The notes: generated by a model not told the origin, from the sequence alone. DNA of 64,000 bases from Jacaranda mimosifolia (GCA_018894105.1 CM032133.1:20722501-20786500); one strand, 5' to 3'; shown: positions 24,371 through 36,912, numbered from the stretch's first letter. Numbers and translations are program-made.

Positions 24371-25467
24371 TAGGCTGTAAATGGGTAGGATTTTACCCTA
24401 CCCAAACCCACAAAACAACATATTACCCATACCAAGCCCAATAAATTTATATTATACCTAGGCCTAGACCAGATAAGAAAATTTAAATGAGTATGGGTAA
24501 AATTTGCACCCATGAAATACCTATTAACCCTATACATTTTAGAACGTTAGATTGGATAAAATCTAATGATCTAGATTAATCAAAGGGTTAATTTTGTTCT
24601 TCACTTCCTCTCAAATTCATTTTGGTCGTTCCAAAAGTGAGAGGAAAATTCTCCCACGATAGCCACCATTTTTAGCACTTCCTCTACCTTCGTTGGCGCA
24701 TTGCCATCTTTTTAGCTTTTTCCATTGTCGCTATCATGACGGTTTTCTTTGCTGTTGCAACTACTCCTTTGCTTCTGCCTACTCCACGAAGCCATTTTCC
24801 TTTTTTAATTTCTTTCTTCCCCCCCCCCTAATTTAGCTTTAGTTGGGAAGAAACTTATTAGTTTGAATTTAGGAGGATGGGTATTGGGAATTTGGGTGGG
24901 TGGGTGAACAGCGGAGACGGATAGGGGAGAAGAACAACTAGCTATGTGAAAACATGGCAAAGAAGGAACAATTCTCATACCTATTCTCATTTAATTCTTT
25001 ATAATTTTTGATTGTTTGATTATTTTTTTAACTTTTTTTATGTGGTTGATTATTTTCAATTTTTTTGCTTGGACCTTCGTTCTTCTTGGCTCTATTTCTC
25101 CAGTATGGTTTTTCTAGCTAAAGTCAATTTAGAGGAAAAAGAAAAGCCAAAAAAATTATTTAAGTTTATTTATATTATTTTTTATTTTATGATAGAAAAG
25201 AGAAAATATCATAAATCACAATAGAAAAAAGTAAGTTAAGAATGCAAAAAATTAAAAAAGAAATACAAAAACAAATGGAAAAAAAAAAAGCAGAAAAAAA
25301 AGGAGGCCGGGTTTGGACCTAACCCAAAAGAATTGGGGTCTGAATATTAGACCTAATACAGAGGCCCAATGGGTAATGAGTATGCTTGGGTAGGGTAAAT
25401 TAACTAATATTAACTTTGAGTATATTTTGGGTATGGGCCTGGGGAGGGTTTCCCATTGATAGGCCTA
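24371..25467. mobile_element. hAT-like MITE with 8-bp target duplication
   Basis: 1097 bp. The left end is TAGGCTGTAAATGGG. The right end read in reverse is TAGGCCTATCAATGGG. The flanks gattgtgt (24363-24370) and ggttgtgt (25468-25475) match at 7 of 8 bases. The arms are full of 'GGGTA' and 'CCTACCCA' words. No transposase is coded. Confidence 0.8.
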
Positions 25468-25475
25468 GGTTGTGT

Positions 25476-26214
25476 TATTTTTAAAAATAAATTACATTCA
25501 AGTTGTAGTCTCCTTAAGTTTGTAAGACAAAAAGTAATATGGAAAAAAATGAACGAATCTACCATAGGTAGCCATCAAATTTCTGTCATCTTTAAAATAA
25601 GTAAATGTATTGCGCTTGCAGAATGTTGCCTTTGAAAATATTTTCATGTCTAATTAAAGTGAGCAATATATAGACATATTGAATCATAATTTTACTAAAA
25701 TAGACACACAAAAATTTAGATCTAAAAGGCCAATCCTTGATAGGTGGTTAGATTACTGCACTTTGATTGCCTGATTGTCTGCTAATTTTTACATTGACAT
25801 TTTTATCAGTTTTCAATGGCAACTTAAATTTAGAATGTGCAGTCTGACCACTAAGAGATGCTGCAAGTTTAGACGTTGGAACAACCAAATCTACATCTCC
25901 TTTTAATCTAACATATGCAAGTTAAGCTCAATACAAAAATATTTTGCCTATTCCTCGAGAGTCATGGATGGAAAAGGCCCCAAGTTTATTTTTATTAAAT
26001 TTTTGAATTAGTAACGAAAGTCAAGCTTTGCTTTTTATTCTTCTCATAAGTGAGTTATACTGCCGAAAATCGAGCGACAAAGAAAAATTATGTGCAGTTT
26101 TACCCATACTAAGAAGAAATTGACCAATCAAGCTCAATTTTTTCTATCAATTTCAACATCTGTATATCTTCCTTGCCTTAAGAAGTCTTCAAATAGCGAG
26201 TTGTAAAATTTATT
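25476..26214. other. Spacer left of the Helitron relic
   Basis: Short broken minus-strand frames continue from the relic at 26215 but no motif is recognised. This may be more of the same element in advanced decay. Confidence 0.35.
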
Positions 26215-27345
26215 TCATAAAGCCTTCGGGCCTTGAGGCGCACAATTTACCAAAAGAATTGTAAATATTTTGTATTTGGAAGCTTTATCAAGACATTGTT
26301 CAACATATGTATTAGATAGTTGAATGAATCCTTTATATAGTGTAGTCGACCGAAATGTGACAAAGAATTGATTATAAGCCGAAAAGAGGGATTCATATGA
26401 GGATGGTGCCCTCACATTCATAAGCAAAACCTTTGGGGGAAAAAAAAAACATTCTCCTTCAATCGGATCAATAATTACCAATCTTCCAATGATAGACTTT
26501 TTCTTCGTAATTTTTGTCTCTTATATTTTTGCTCCTAGATAAAGTATTTAGGACATTCTTTATATAATAGATTGAGTCTTTTGGTATTAGGAAATTTGCA
26601 TTTATTCAAAAGAATTCTAATTAGGATTGATGTACTCATAAAAGAATTTAACACAATATGATCCAGAGTTTTTGATATGTCGAATGTTACATATTGTTCA
26701 TTTGGGGTCCACTGGTAAAACAATCACAAGAGGATATGACTCAATTAATTAAATCCAAAATTTTCCATATGCTGCAATTGCAGAGATACACCTTCCTTTA
26801 TGAAAAATTTTAATTTCATGTATTGCTGCAGTGAATGCAGGGCCAACTCTATTACACAAAATTTCATTGTTCTCTTTGTAGATATATTTGCAATTGCATT
26901 TAACTAATTTTATTTCATAACATACTTCAACATTAATTTTCAATCACATTTTACAAGTAAATATGGGCAATAAGGAACCATGTATCTGTTATTCAAAGGA
27001 ACGCCTCTTACAATATCTTTCCTTTCATTATTTTTTCTTCAATAAATAGGATTGGAATTTTGTCCATGAGCAGGTACATCACAATATGCTTTTGAAAATT
27101 CATTCTTGTATTTTCCTTTCCTCATGCATATATCCTTAGAGTTAGAATCTCCATAGAGCTCGTGCATCATATGAGATAGCATTAAAGAACGGAAGAATGA
27201 ATGTGAACCAGAAGGTATTCAGTTCATATGATTTCATCATCATTAGTTTACATTGATCTTTTCAACATCACCAACCAATACATGTGTGGTAATCCTCTCT
27301 TTTGATATTCAACAATGTAGTTGTATGAAGTGACTTTTCCAAATT
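26215..27345 (-). pseudogene. Helitron Rep/helicase (Helitron-like N-terminal region) relic
   Basis: In minus-strand order: 'GKVTSYNYIVEYQKRGLPH' (about 27341-27285), matching the Rep segment that normally reads ...FQKRGLPHAH; 'LNNRYMVPYCPYLLVKC' (about 26995); 'KINVEVCYEIKLVKC' and 'KYIYKENNEI' (26940-26860); 'RCISAIAAYGKFWI' (about 26790); 'IGRLVIIDPIEGECFF' (about 26487-26440); 'LLMNVRAPSSYESLF' (about 26420). These follow the order of plant Helitron proteins (compare NRWVVPYNPYLL, then RYISACEA, then IGRIYYV, then LLN.VKGPTS). Several stops and frameshifts separate the blocks. The Rep HUH motif is lost (HMY in place of HAH). The PIF1 helicase part was not recognised, and no Helitron ends were fixed. 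Confidence 0.8.
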
Positions 27346-28436
27346 CTTTTTTTCTTACAATCTCATTAGTCTCTTAAGCTATGCAACGTAAGCAACTAAG
27401 CTGATGTGTCTAACTATCTTCAGCATTTTGAGAAAGATTTGTAGCTGCATTAGATGGCCAAAATTCTAATATTAATATCATGGTTCGTCGGAACCTCGAT
27501 AAATTGTCTAGAATGGCCATTTTGTAATTGGAATGGGGCTCGAGGTTCTGGCGTGACGGTGGTAAACGGACACAATTCAAATCAGCCGCAACACTCCAAG
27601 AAATCGGCCGGAACGCCCTAACAATCCGATATTTCGGATTGTCGTGGCCTAAATGCTACAAAACGGCCCGATTTCATGTTAAATGTTGCTGGGAGAGATT
27701 AGGACTAGGGTGTTGTAGTAGTGGTGGTGGTGCAGTGGGGTTGAGACTCCGAAAGTTTAGATTGGTAACTGGTAGAATTGAGAATATAGGGAAGCTAGTA
27801 GAATTGGTTTGAATGAAGGAGATAAAGTGGAGCTGGGGTCGGAGGCAGCAAAGTGATGGGAGGGTTGGGATTGCCGGTGGGTGTTGGCTTTGTTGTAGAG
27901 ACTCTTTGGAAGGAGTCTCCTTCTATTTCTTTTCTTTTTCTTTTTTTAATTTTATTTTTACTTTGTCATTTTAAGGTATTATTTTAGTTTATCTTCCTAT
28001 TTCATTCATTTAAAATTGTATTTTATGTGTATTTTTCAGTTTCTAAGTGTGAAATATTTTAGTAATTAAACATATATTAATATATAATATAAAAAATTTA
28101 GAGTACTTTAAACCACAAAATAAGCAGAATGGCTGTGATCGTTCCACGACATTGCAATGGAATTGGAACGGTGTCCTTCATTACAGTCTCTGCATCCATT
28201 CATGCGAAGCATGATTAATATAGGTATTTTACCTTCTAAATTGTTACTTGTTACTATTGCATGTAACCAGTTAAGGTACTAATGTATGAAATCATATAAT
28301 ATACTTTCCATGACACATAATAAATATAGTTCTTCAGCAACAAAGTAAACAAAATATTAATAGGTTGCACCACATATGTATCTTACATGTCATAAACATG
28401 AAAACATTAACAACATAAGCATATTTAGCTTATTTT
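27346..28436. other. Spacer with a GC-richer patch
   Basis: About 27510-27900 is GC-richer, with 'GGAATGGGGCTCGAGG' and GGTGG-rich words. A GATCGTTCCACG/GGAACGG patch lies near 28140-28175. Together they resemble the arms of a decayed hAT-type repeat, but no ends were set. An open plus-strand frame at 27528-27812 has no family signature. Confidence 0.35.
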
Positions 28437-29133
28437 AGGAAGAAACTTCTAAATAATCCTTATTCACCAAAAACTTTACTTTTGATTTTGGTGCATAAAA
28501 AATTATTGAGTAATCCTCCTCACTAACACTCAATTTAATAGTAAAATATTTGAGAGCTAGCCAATTATTATCTCTTCCTCTAGAGGTCGAACATATGATC
28601 TTTAAAATTGATAAGGATGGATATTTAGCACAAAGATAATAAAATATTATTTTAGGATAATATAAGATGATTTGAATTTTATAATGTGGTCCTCAACCTA
28701 ACACGACACTAATGAAACGTATTTGTGTAATTACAGGATAGAAAATAATCATCGGGAAGGAAAGAAACCTATAAAAGAAAAAGAAACTGAAAAAGAAACA
28801 ATATTTCGATATGAATTATATGATGATGGTGTGGTCCTGTAAGAGGACATTATACTAATACAGGTGATGAAGGAGGAGAGCAAAAGGAAAAAAATTAGTA
28901 AATAGCTAGACTTTACCGGATTGTAGAACAAAAAGCGAGGAAATCTCAACTTGAAGAAAACTTGGCAACAAGAATAGAGTGGATAAAAAATTACTTGAAA
29001 TAGTCTCACAGATAACTGGAAGTGGGACATTAGAAAATGAGGGGGCAAAATGAAGATCTAAACCTAAGCACAAGATATGAGAAAAGATAATCTAGAAGAT
29101 AAGAAAGGAAGAAACTTTAGAGTAACATACCTC
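28437..29133 (+). repeat. Dispersed repeat, copy 2 (unidentified family)
   Basis: Same-strand partner of 15913-16622. A short frame reading 'RYELYDDGVV' is present here and is recoverable, with one shift, in copy 1, which hints at an ancestral coding sequence. The family is unknown. Confidence 0.7.
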
Positions 29134-30820
29134 ATTGTCATATAATGTAAATTTGCATGGTTCTAATCGCTATAGCACTAAAATGTTATAAGCTGAAATT
29201 TGTCAATATATAATTCTCAATAAAGGAGTATAATGTAAAATTACACAATGTATATATATAATTGATGTGATGTGACAAGTATTACATTAACGCTCATCTT
29301 AGCATTTCTTCATATCATTTCTCATGTATAGATATAGACATTACCTAACAATTATTATATATATGGTATGTTGCTCTCCATCTATATGCTAATAATTATG
29401 ATATGATAATCTTCCATATAATATGCATCTAAAAATTGAAACTCTTCACTTGTAGCTACCATAAACCATAAACCCGACTATGCACCACAAACCTACAGAA
29501 TGTAAAATGAAGAAAAAATTAATTGTCATAAGCTCCTTATATTAATTGATGAGAACTTAACAAGCATTTAAAAGATAAAATAATAGAAATATAACATTAT
29601 GTATGTATATATGTACCTTGCAACAATTGATTACTTGAGGGGTAATATGATCTTGAAACTAAATCTAGTTGGAAGATCGATACAATCTTTGGTCCGGCCA
29701 AAAGTACGAAGACATGAAATATTAGCATTCAAAGCTGAATTGACACAAGTTTAAACTTCATAGAGCATTGCATGTGTTTAGTTCATCTGACGACATGAAA
29801 AATATATATGGGCATTCTTCACATTGAAAGTTTTTTTTACCTCTTTAACTATATCAATCCTTTCATAGTGCTGGTGGTGATAATAAGGCACTATATTCTC
29901 AATTGAGGAATGCCCTCATAAAATTAAATCTTTGTCATATTATGATTGCACTACCAAAATACTTCCCTTCAAGCATTGTAGGTTAGGCACAAATGCCATG
30001 TACGTGGTACTCATGGCACCAAAACTTTTCTTGAGGTATGTCCTCATTAATAGATGACTAGAATAGAAGGAGATATGAGAACACATTAAATTATACATAA
30101 AACATAAAATTGATCAAAACTAAAATTAAAATGATTACAAATTAAGGACAAACAACTGTATGTAAGTTACTTCCTACTAGAGTAAGGTTCTTATGCGTAT
30201 CTAGACCAGGGGATGTTATGTACTTTTAGATTTATCAGCTGGCCAAAGCCCATGCAACATAAAACCCAATGCTATTGGATTAAGATAATTGACATCACTT
30301 TGAGCACAATAGGTTGAGGCCAAGTTTGAAAATTTTGCATATGATAATAGGATTTCTGGCATAAATATATTTGAGCCCAAAGAAAAAAGGCTACAATTAC
30401 AATAATAAGAAGTGCTCATTTTTTTGCTTTGCATGTTTGATGAAAGTTAATTATTGACTGATTAGGTGTGAAGAGAATGGTCAATTATGCCTCCTGTTTA
30501 TAATCAAATGATTTTTTTTTTCCTTCTAATTATGCATGTTTATGCTAGTTGGTTGCAATTAATTTTTGAATATATATATATATATATATATATGGAAAAA
30601 GTTTCATCCTAAATTTTTAATGCCTTTCTGCTAATTAACTTTCACCATTGTCAAGGGCTTGGCAGAAAAATGATAGCCTTTTGTATGGAAAAACCTCATT
30701 TTTTGCTATTTTTAGAATTCAGTTTACATAGTGAATCCTAAAGAAACTAATTCATTTATTACCTCTTGACTCCCTTCACACATTACAAAGTCAATAACAT
30801 TCCTAGGACCATGGTAGGAT

Positions 30821-30821
<1 letters not shown>

Positions 30822-30852
<31 letters not shown>
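30822..30852. repeat. (CT)n microsatellite
   Basis: About fifteen CT units. Confidence 0.95.
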
Positions 30853-30854
<2 letters not shown>

Positions 30855-31003
30855 GAATTTAAGGAAGTTGAATTGAGTAGAGAATTATTCTTAATAGTAT
30901 TTTGAATGAATTTAAGGATAGCTGAGTTGAGTGGAGAACTGTTTTTAATAGCATAGGTAGAATATTGCATATATACACACACGCATATGTGTTGATTAAG
31001 TAA

Positions 31004-31004
31004 T

Positions 31005-31035
<31 letters not shown>

Positions 31036-31060
31036 CACATATATATATGTGTGTGTGTGT
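31004..31060. repeat. (AC)n(AT)n(GT)n compound microsatellite
   Basis: A self-complementary simple repeat directly left of the truncated MULE terminus, where the missing outer part of that terminus should be. Confidence 0.9.
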
Positions 31061-31068
31061 GATAAATA

Positions 31069-34003
31069 AAAGTCAAACCAATCAGGCTCAGGACATGTAG
31101 GACAAAAATCACATTTTTTTAACACTTTTGGGACACTGCACAACTTTCCATCCAAAAATTCACAAAAACTGCATGTGAATGTTGCACGTCCATAAGCCAA
31201 CTATGATTTTTGCACGATTGAAGCTATGTATAGCCTGAAGTGTGTAAAACTAATTCTAAGATAAAAACAGCCCAAATGGACCCTCAACCAAAAGCCCTAA
31301 AATTTCCTTTGCAAAATTGACTACGAAGTTCCCTTCTCTAGCGCAATGGCCCCACAATTATCTTTAATGAGATCGAAGGATTGCTTGAAAAAATAGCTTT
31401 CCAATGTGTTATTGTAAAACCCTTGGATGAACAATTATAGGAACTTCGTTTATGGTCAGTTATCCTCATCCCATGACTGCTTTTCTTAATCCCCACTTAT
31501 TATTTAGTTCCATCGTATGATAGGATGTTTACAAGTCTTAAAAATGAATTTTTTTGAAGTTTTGAACTATTTATATGTCTTGCATTGTCCATTTAGAGGG
31601 GACTAAGTGCCTTGACATAGGTTTGGACCCATTTTTGTTGCTTTTTCCTATTGATGTAATCCCTATTTTTTTAAAAAAATTTTGGAACTTGTTTTTAGGT
31701 ACAAAAGGCCATATTATTATAGTAAAGTTGTACCATGGGGTGAGCCAATCTTTGAACCAAATGCTAAGTATGTTGGAGGCCAAGTAAGTATTTTTTCAAC
31801 TATGTTAATGCTTAGCAAATGACACTTGACTACTTGGAGATAATAAGTAAGAATTGGTTATAAAAGGGAGAAGACATACTACTGGATATGTAGGAACAAG
31901 TTTAGTAAGTGACTTATCAAATATACATGTTATTGCTAACGCATAACTATCGTTTTAGTAAGGAATGCATACTCTACATTGATGGTGAAAGGGATGTGGA
32001 TTTTGTTGGTAATCTTGGACGAGGAATTCTTAGAGTTGACAATGAAGTTAAGTCTCCATTGGATTCAAATGCAGAACAAAGCCCACAATGAAGCCTACAA
32101 ATAAGCTTATAGTTAAGCCCTGAGCCTACTTTTGACCATGATCCATTAATTGAGCCCACAAGAGATCTGCCCTTAAGCCCACACATGGTGAAAATGAGAA
32201 CATTGAGCTTGTCTTGGAGTATATTACACAATGTGAGCAACAAAATCTTGTCTTAGACACTATGCCACAATCTAAGCCCACAACAAATCCCGCCTTTGAG
32301 CCTGCTTTACCCCATGATCCAACATATGAGTCCACAATAGATGAAAATGAGATCCTTAAGCCTGTCTTGGAGACTATTGTACAAATTAAGCCCACAAATA
32401 TTGAAATTGATCTTAATTTGGACCGTATGACCTAATATGAGCCTACTTACCCTAATTCCACAAAAAAAATAGTCCACCCATTGAGCCCAATGACTCTACT
32501 GAGCCTACTGTCGATGAGCCCAATGTTCCTAATCCTTCTACAATACTATAGGCTATTGTAGAGCTTATAATAGAGCCATTGGAGAATGATGATGGATGAG
32601 GCTTTCAAGATTGAGGACTCATATGCAGAAGAATATGAGGGTGAGAAAAACTAGCTGTTTGGTAATGGAAATAGGCTTGAAGATGAGAACACGGATGGTT
32701 TATGGACAGAAAACAGAAGTTGATAGACCTTCATGGTAGTGATAATTAGTGAGCTAGATGAAAGCAACAAGAAAACCTGCAGCTGAAGAGCATAAACCAA
32801 ACTTTGAAAGCACATATGAGTCCTCTTATAGGGAATATTCAGACTCCAGGGAGTATCTGATTGAAAGTGGAGAAGATATTGACATGCAACTACTTCTGAT
32901 AAGGAGCATGGAGAGTCCTTTCCTATTTTCAACCCCACTCATAAGTATAATTATACATTCGAAATTAGAATATTTTTAGTAGCAAGAAGGAATTCAAAGA
33001 AGTTATTCATAGATTTGATGTTAAGAGTTAGAGGAGTTTGAAGATAACAAAAAATAGGCACAAAATGAATTTATCTAAATGCTTGGGAAAAGGCTGTGAA
33101 TGGAGAGTCCACTGCCTTAAATTGGAGGTGAGAACACATTTCAAATAATGAAATACAATACAGAGTACAAGTGTGGGAGAAAATATTCAAAATAAAAATG
33201 TGAACTCCAAGTGGCTATATAATAAATATGTAGAGAGCTTCAGGTTTGATCCAAATAGATCTGTTAAGGGGTTCGAAATAAATAATTAAGAACTTCAGAT
33301 ATAGTGTATCCAAACACTAAGCTTACTGGCTAAGAGGAAATTAAGGATTGGATACTATTCAGGGCAATGCAGAGGATAAGTATGACCAACTATGGGATTA
33401 TGTAGAGGAGTTGAGAAGGAGTAACTCAAGGTCAATCGTTATAATGGCTATGACAGAGCAGGTGATGGTAGTGACATAAGAAAATTTAACAAGTCATATA
33501 TATGCTTTGATGCACTGAATAAGGGCTTTTTATCAATTTGTAAACCACTTGTAGGATGGATGACTTTTAAAAGGTCCTTATGGAGGTGTCTTACTAGCTG
33601 TCACATAGGTAGATGAAGTATCAGAGGTTTAAGACATTGCTGTAGGTTGGAGATATTACGTAATGGAGTTTGGTCTTTAAAATATGGCTTTTGGAGTTGA
33701 TATATAGGGGAAAAAATGATGGCTATTACACTTTTCCTTGCCTTAATGAGGAAAAAGAAAGTGAGTGGGAGTTTCAGGGATGATTTCACTCCTTTTCAGC
33801 AGTTCGAACACGTGTTGCTCCCTCCAAGTTTTAGTTAATTAATAGGAGATTGGACTTCAGATGTAATTTTTGAATGAAAAGTTAGGCAATGTCCTAAAAG
33901 TGTTAAAAATTTGTGATTTTTGTCCTACATATGTTGAGTTCGATTAGTTAGATACGAAAAGTACAAACCCCCTATCCAATGAGATCAAAAGTATAATTTT
34001 CCC
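31069..34003 (+). mobile_element. Mutator-like element (MULE)
   Basis: The right terminus read in reverse begins GGGAAAATTATACTTTTG and runs about 130 bp. Its inner part (33878-33960) is an inverted match to 31069-31155 on the left ('TGTAGGACAAAAATCACA', 'TTTTTAACACTTTTGGGAC'). The outermost 50 bp or so of the left terminus is missing, and a microsatellite sits at that point. Immediately right of the end is aaatcataa (34004-34012), a candidate 9-bp target duplication half without a visible partner. Between the ends lies a mudrA-type transposase relic. Confidence 0.75.
31575..33835 (+). pseudogene. MuDR-type transposase relic
   Basis: The N-terminal part lies at about 31575-32090, with frames containing 'DVDFVGNLGRG'. 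A repetitive linker rich in 'KPTN' and 'EPA' follows (32040-32560). Then come 'FKEVIHRFDV' (about 32990), 'CLGKGCEWRVHCLKLE' (about 33085), 'NSKWLYNKYVESFRFDPN' (33205), 'KSYICFDALNKGF' and 'CKPLVGW' (33495-33560), and 'NDGYYTFPCLNEEKESEWEF' (about 33720). These follow the order of plant MULE transposases (compare CFGALKKGW..CRPLIGLDGC and FPIA.AVVE.E). Many stops and frameshifts occur, one at the normally catalytic GLDG position. Confidence 0.8.
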
Positions 34004-34012
34004 AAATCATAA

Positions 34013-35760
34013 TGTGTAAGATCTCAAATTTTGACAAAGTAGCTCCACACCCAATTTATTATTAGATCCCTAATAAAGAATCACATTCTTTTTGTACAAA
34101 AAAAATGCAGTGTTATAATGATATATGCTTAACAGTATCGGACATGTGTCAAAATTTATACTAATGCTTTTTTAAATTCAATATTACAACTTTTGTTAGA
34201 TTTAATATGGAGTTTTAAATAAAATATAAAATATTAAAAAATTATTATATATCTCCATACTATATTATCCTCAAAATTAATAGTTGAAATTATGATGGCA
34301 CACTATTTATTTATCTACATATATAGGGGGGTATATTGAAATGAAAATTTTCATTACGAAAAAATTATTTTCACAAATAGAAAATAAGAGTTAAATTTCA
34401 AGGAGATTACAATTTATACTGATCTTTCCAATAAAATAAAATATTACGACCAATACCTTCCAGTAGAAGGAAAAGATCAAAGGGTAAAATGTAGACACCC
34501 CTCCATCCCATAGGGGCATATGCAGTTTGTCCTTCTACAGTTGTAAGTATGCAAACTGATTATTTAATCTTTGTTAAATATACTTGAATATTCCCCTATT
34601 CCATTATTTGACAGATCGAAAATGTTGAAGTACTTTGTGTATGTTGCACCTTATCTTCTTAATTTTAATAAAATGAGCATATAACTACCTAAACATTCTA
34701 CATTATTGCACTTTTATTATAAAATTCTTATTTTTGTAGAATAATGTGAAATATTTTATAAAAAATATTAACACTCACTAGTCATTTTCAATTTTTGGAT
34801 ATTATGATTTCGAATTAATTTTATGATTATGTTTTATTTAGTTCATAATGCATGAGATGATGGAAACTAATTTTATAGTTATACCTTAATTGATTTTCAT
34901 ATCAATGTAATATTATGCATATTTGTTAAAAATGATATTTAGATATTTTTTGCTTTAAATAGAGTAATAAATGAGAGAGATGATGTTAATATTAAAATCT
35001 AGATTATTTGCTACCAATATTCGTCCGAGAAGCATGACCTATCTTATCTTTATTCACATTAAAACACCAAACCATTTCTACTATTAATTAAACGATTAAG
35101 CACAAATTTATAAGTATATCACACAATCATTTGGTAATATATCCCTAAAAATGATTTTTAATTATCTTACACATATTCATTTAGGAATTTTTTAACTACT
35201 AAGTTAGTTTATATTTTTAAGATAACTCAAATGGACTGAGTAGGTAATATATTGACAATTAAATAATACATAATAACAATTTTTGCTAAAATATCACTTT
35301 ATTATACTACAATAAGAATTTAATGTTAAGTACAACATTCTAAAGTACTTTAGGTGGCTAAATGTAAGTTTTTTAAAACATTAGAGAGTAAAGTGCAATA
35401 TCTCCGAAATACATCGCTAGAAAATTGGAACAATAGGATATTCGAGCATATTTAATAAAAACTGAATAATTATTTTAACATTTACAATAATTAAAAGATA
35501 AAGTACAAATGACATTATAAATTGAGGGGTTTCCATTGTTTACCCAAAATCAAAAGCAAAACACCATTTGTTCTACACCTTGGTTACTTCTACCCTCTGC
35601 CCCCCTTTGGATCCTTTATTCCATTTCTTATTCTATTTCCTATTCCAATTTGCTTTGTTTATGCTAATTGTATTAATTTTCAATCAATTATTTTTATAAG
35701 AAAATAATTAATACATATGCGATATATTTATAAAATAGAATATAAGATAGAATATAAAGA
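34013..35760. other. AT-rich intergenic DNA
   Basis: No gene, array or terminal repeat recognised. Confidence 0.4.
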
Positions 35761-35990
35761 TAGGGTGGGAAAAAAAAAAAAACAAAAAAATCGAATTAAA
35801 CTGCCAAACCGAATCGAATCAAATCGAACCAAAAAAACCAAACCATCCAAACCGATTCCTTACCAATGCAGTTCTTTTACCGAAAATTGATTCGGCTAGT
35901 TACTTACTATGTGCAGTTCGGTTAACCAAAGTTAACTGAACCGAATCGGTTTATTTAATAATAAAAATTAATAATTTTAAAAATAAAATT
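35761..35990. mobile_element. hAT terminus related to the 16905-20930 element
   Basis: Starts TAGGGTGGGAAAA and continues with 'AAACCATCCAAACCGATTCC', 'CAATGCAGTTCTTTTACC' and 'GGTTAACCAAAGTTAACTGA'. This matches, in inverted orientation, the right end of the hAT element at 20750-20930. The opposite end may be the degenerate 'AACTGAACCACACCTACG' near 36600-36620, which would make an 0.85-kb deletion derivative, but the target duplication is not visible. Confidence 0.6.
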
Positions 35991-35999
35991 TAAAAAAAT

Positions 36000-36912
36000 T
36001 AATTAGTTGATTGTCCACATTTTGATTTAAGGGATTTATATCTTTTTTAGAGGAAGCTTATATCTTTGTATTAATTGTTAGTGAGATTTGGATAAATGTT
36101 AGTTTAATTAGAAGTACTTTAATTTTGAACTTAATTTGATTCATGTCTTCATGTTGATTGCTTGACGTATCCTTAATTTTGAAGTTACATTATTCATAGT
36201 AATTCAATAAATATGATATGAGATGGAGATGTTACTTTGTTTGATGTATTTTTAATTTTGAAGTTAATTTTGATGTGAGATGATAATATTATATATTATT
36301 TTATCAATTTTAACCTTATATTTGCTTGTTGCGTCATTGATTTTTATGATGAAAAATTATCAAATTAATGAAAATTTATCCACTACGATTGAACTTTTTT
36401 AAATGATTTTGTTCAACTAGATTGAATCGAACCAACTCGAGTGAAAAATTAATATTTTTGAGGATTAAATTTTAATTATTTTAAGAAAAGGAATTAGTTA
36501 ATCGAATCATAATAAATAATAATCAATTTCAAATAGTACATTAATTTTTTCTTAAGTGACACCAAATCAAATTTTCGATTAGACACAAGATTTTGACTAA
36601 ACTGAACCACACCTACGCCTTCTTTATGGTCCCAACCCAAGCGTTGACCATCAGCACCAAAGTTTAATGCACGTCTGGGTAGCATCCGATCACTCTACCT
36701 CTCCTGTGTCGTATAAATACACGACACCCTCCCTCATGCCCGAGTTGACGACACCAAAAAAACAAAGAAAGAAACTGTAAATTCTAACTCTGTTAAAAAT
36801 TCCACGCTCAACGGATCTTACCGGAACTTCAAATGCAAAATGCGTTGTGATTCGCCATTTCATAGGATATAATTTTGATACGAGGTGATCGAATCGACAA
36901 TCACAATTTGGA
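36000..36912. promoter_or_regulatory. Upstream region of the RELCH-like gene
   Basis: About 36690-36912 should contain the core promoter and 5' UTR, including 'GTCGTATAAATACACGACACC' near 36707-36727, whose TATAAATA is a good TATA box about 200 bp before the ATG. Further left lies sequence related to the hAT terminus at 35761. Confidence 0.45.
36711..36718 (+). promoter_or_regulatory. Candidate TATA box of the RELCH-like gene
   Basis: TATAAATA, about 195 bp upstream of the ATG, within sequence that becomes GC-richer downstream. A transcript 5' end about 30 bp downstream would fit. Confidence 0.4.

Larger units (their letters stand above)
29134..31068. other. AT-rich spacer with microsatellites
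   Basis: Contains (TA)n at 30571-30593, (CT)n at 30822-30852 and a compound (AC)n(AT)n(GT)n block at about 31004-31060. No gene recognised. Confidence 0.5.

Noticed and set aside
30571..30593. (TA)n run as a possible regulatory or origin element
   Set aside because: A simple dinucleotide repeat with nothing nearby to support a function.
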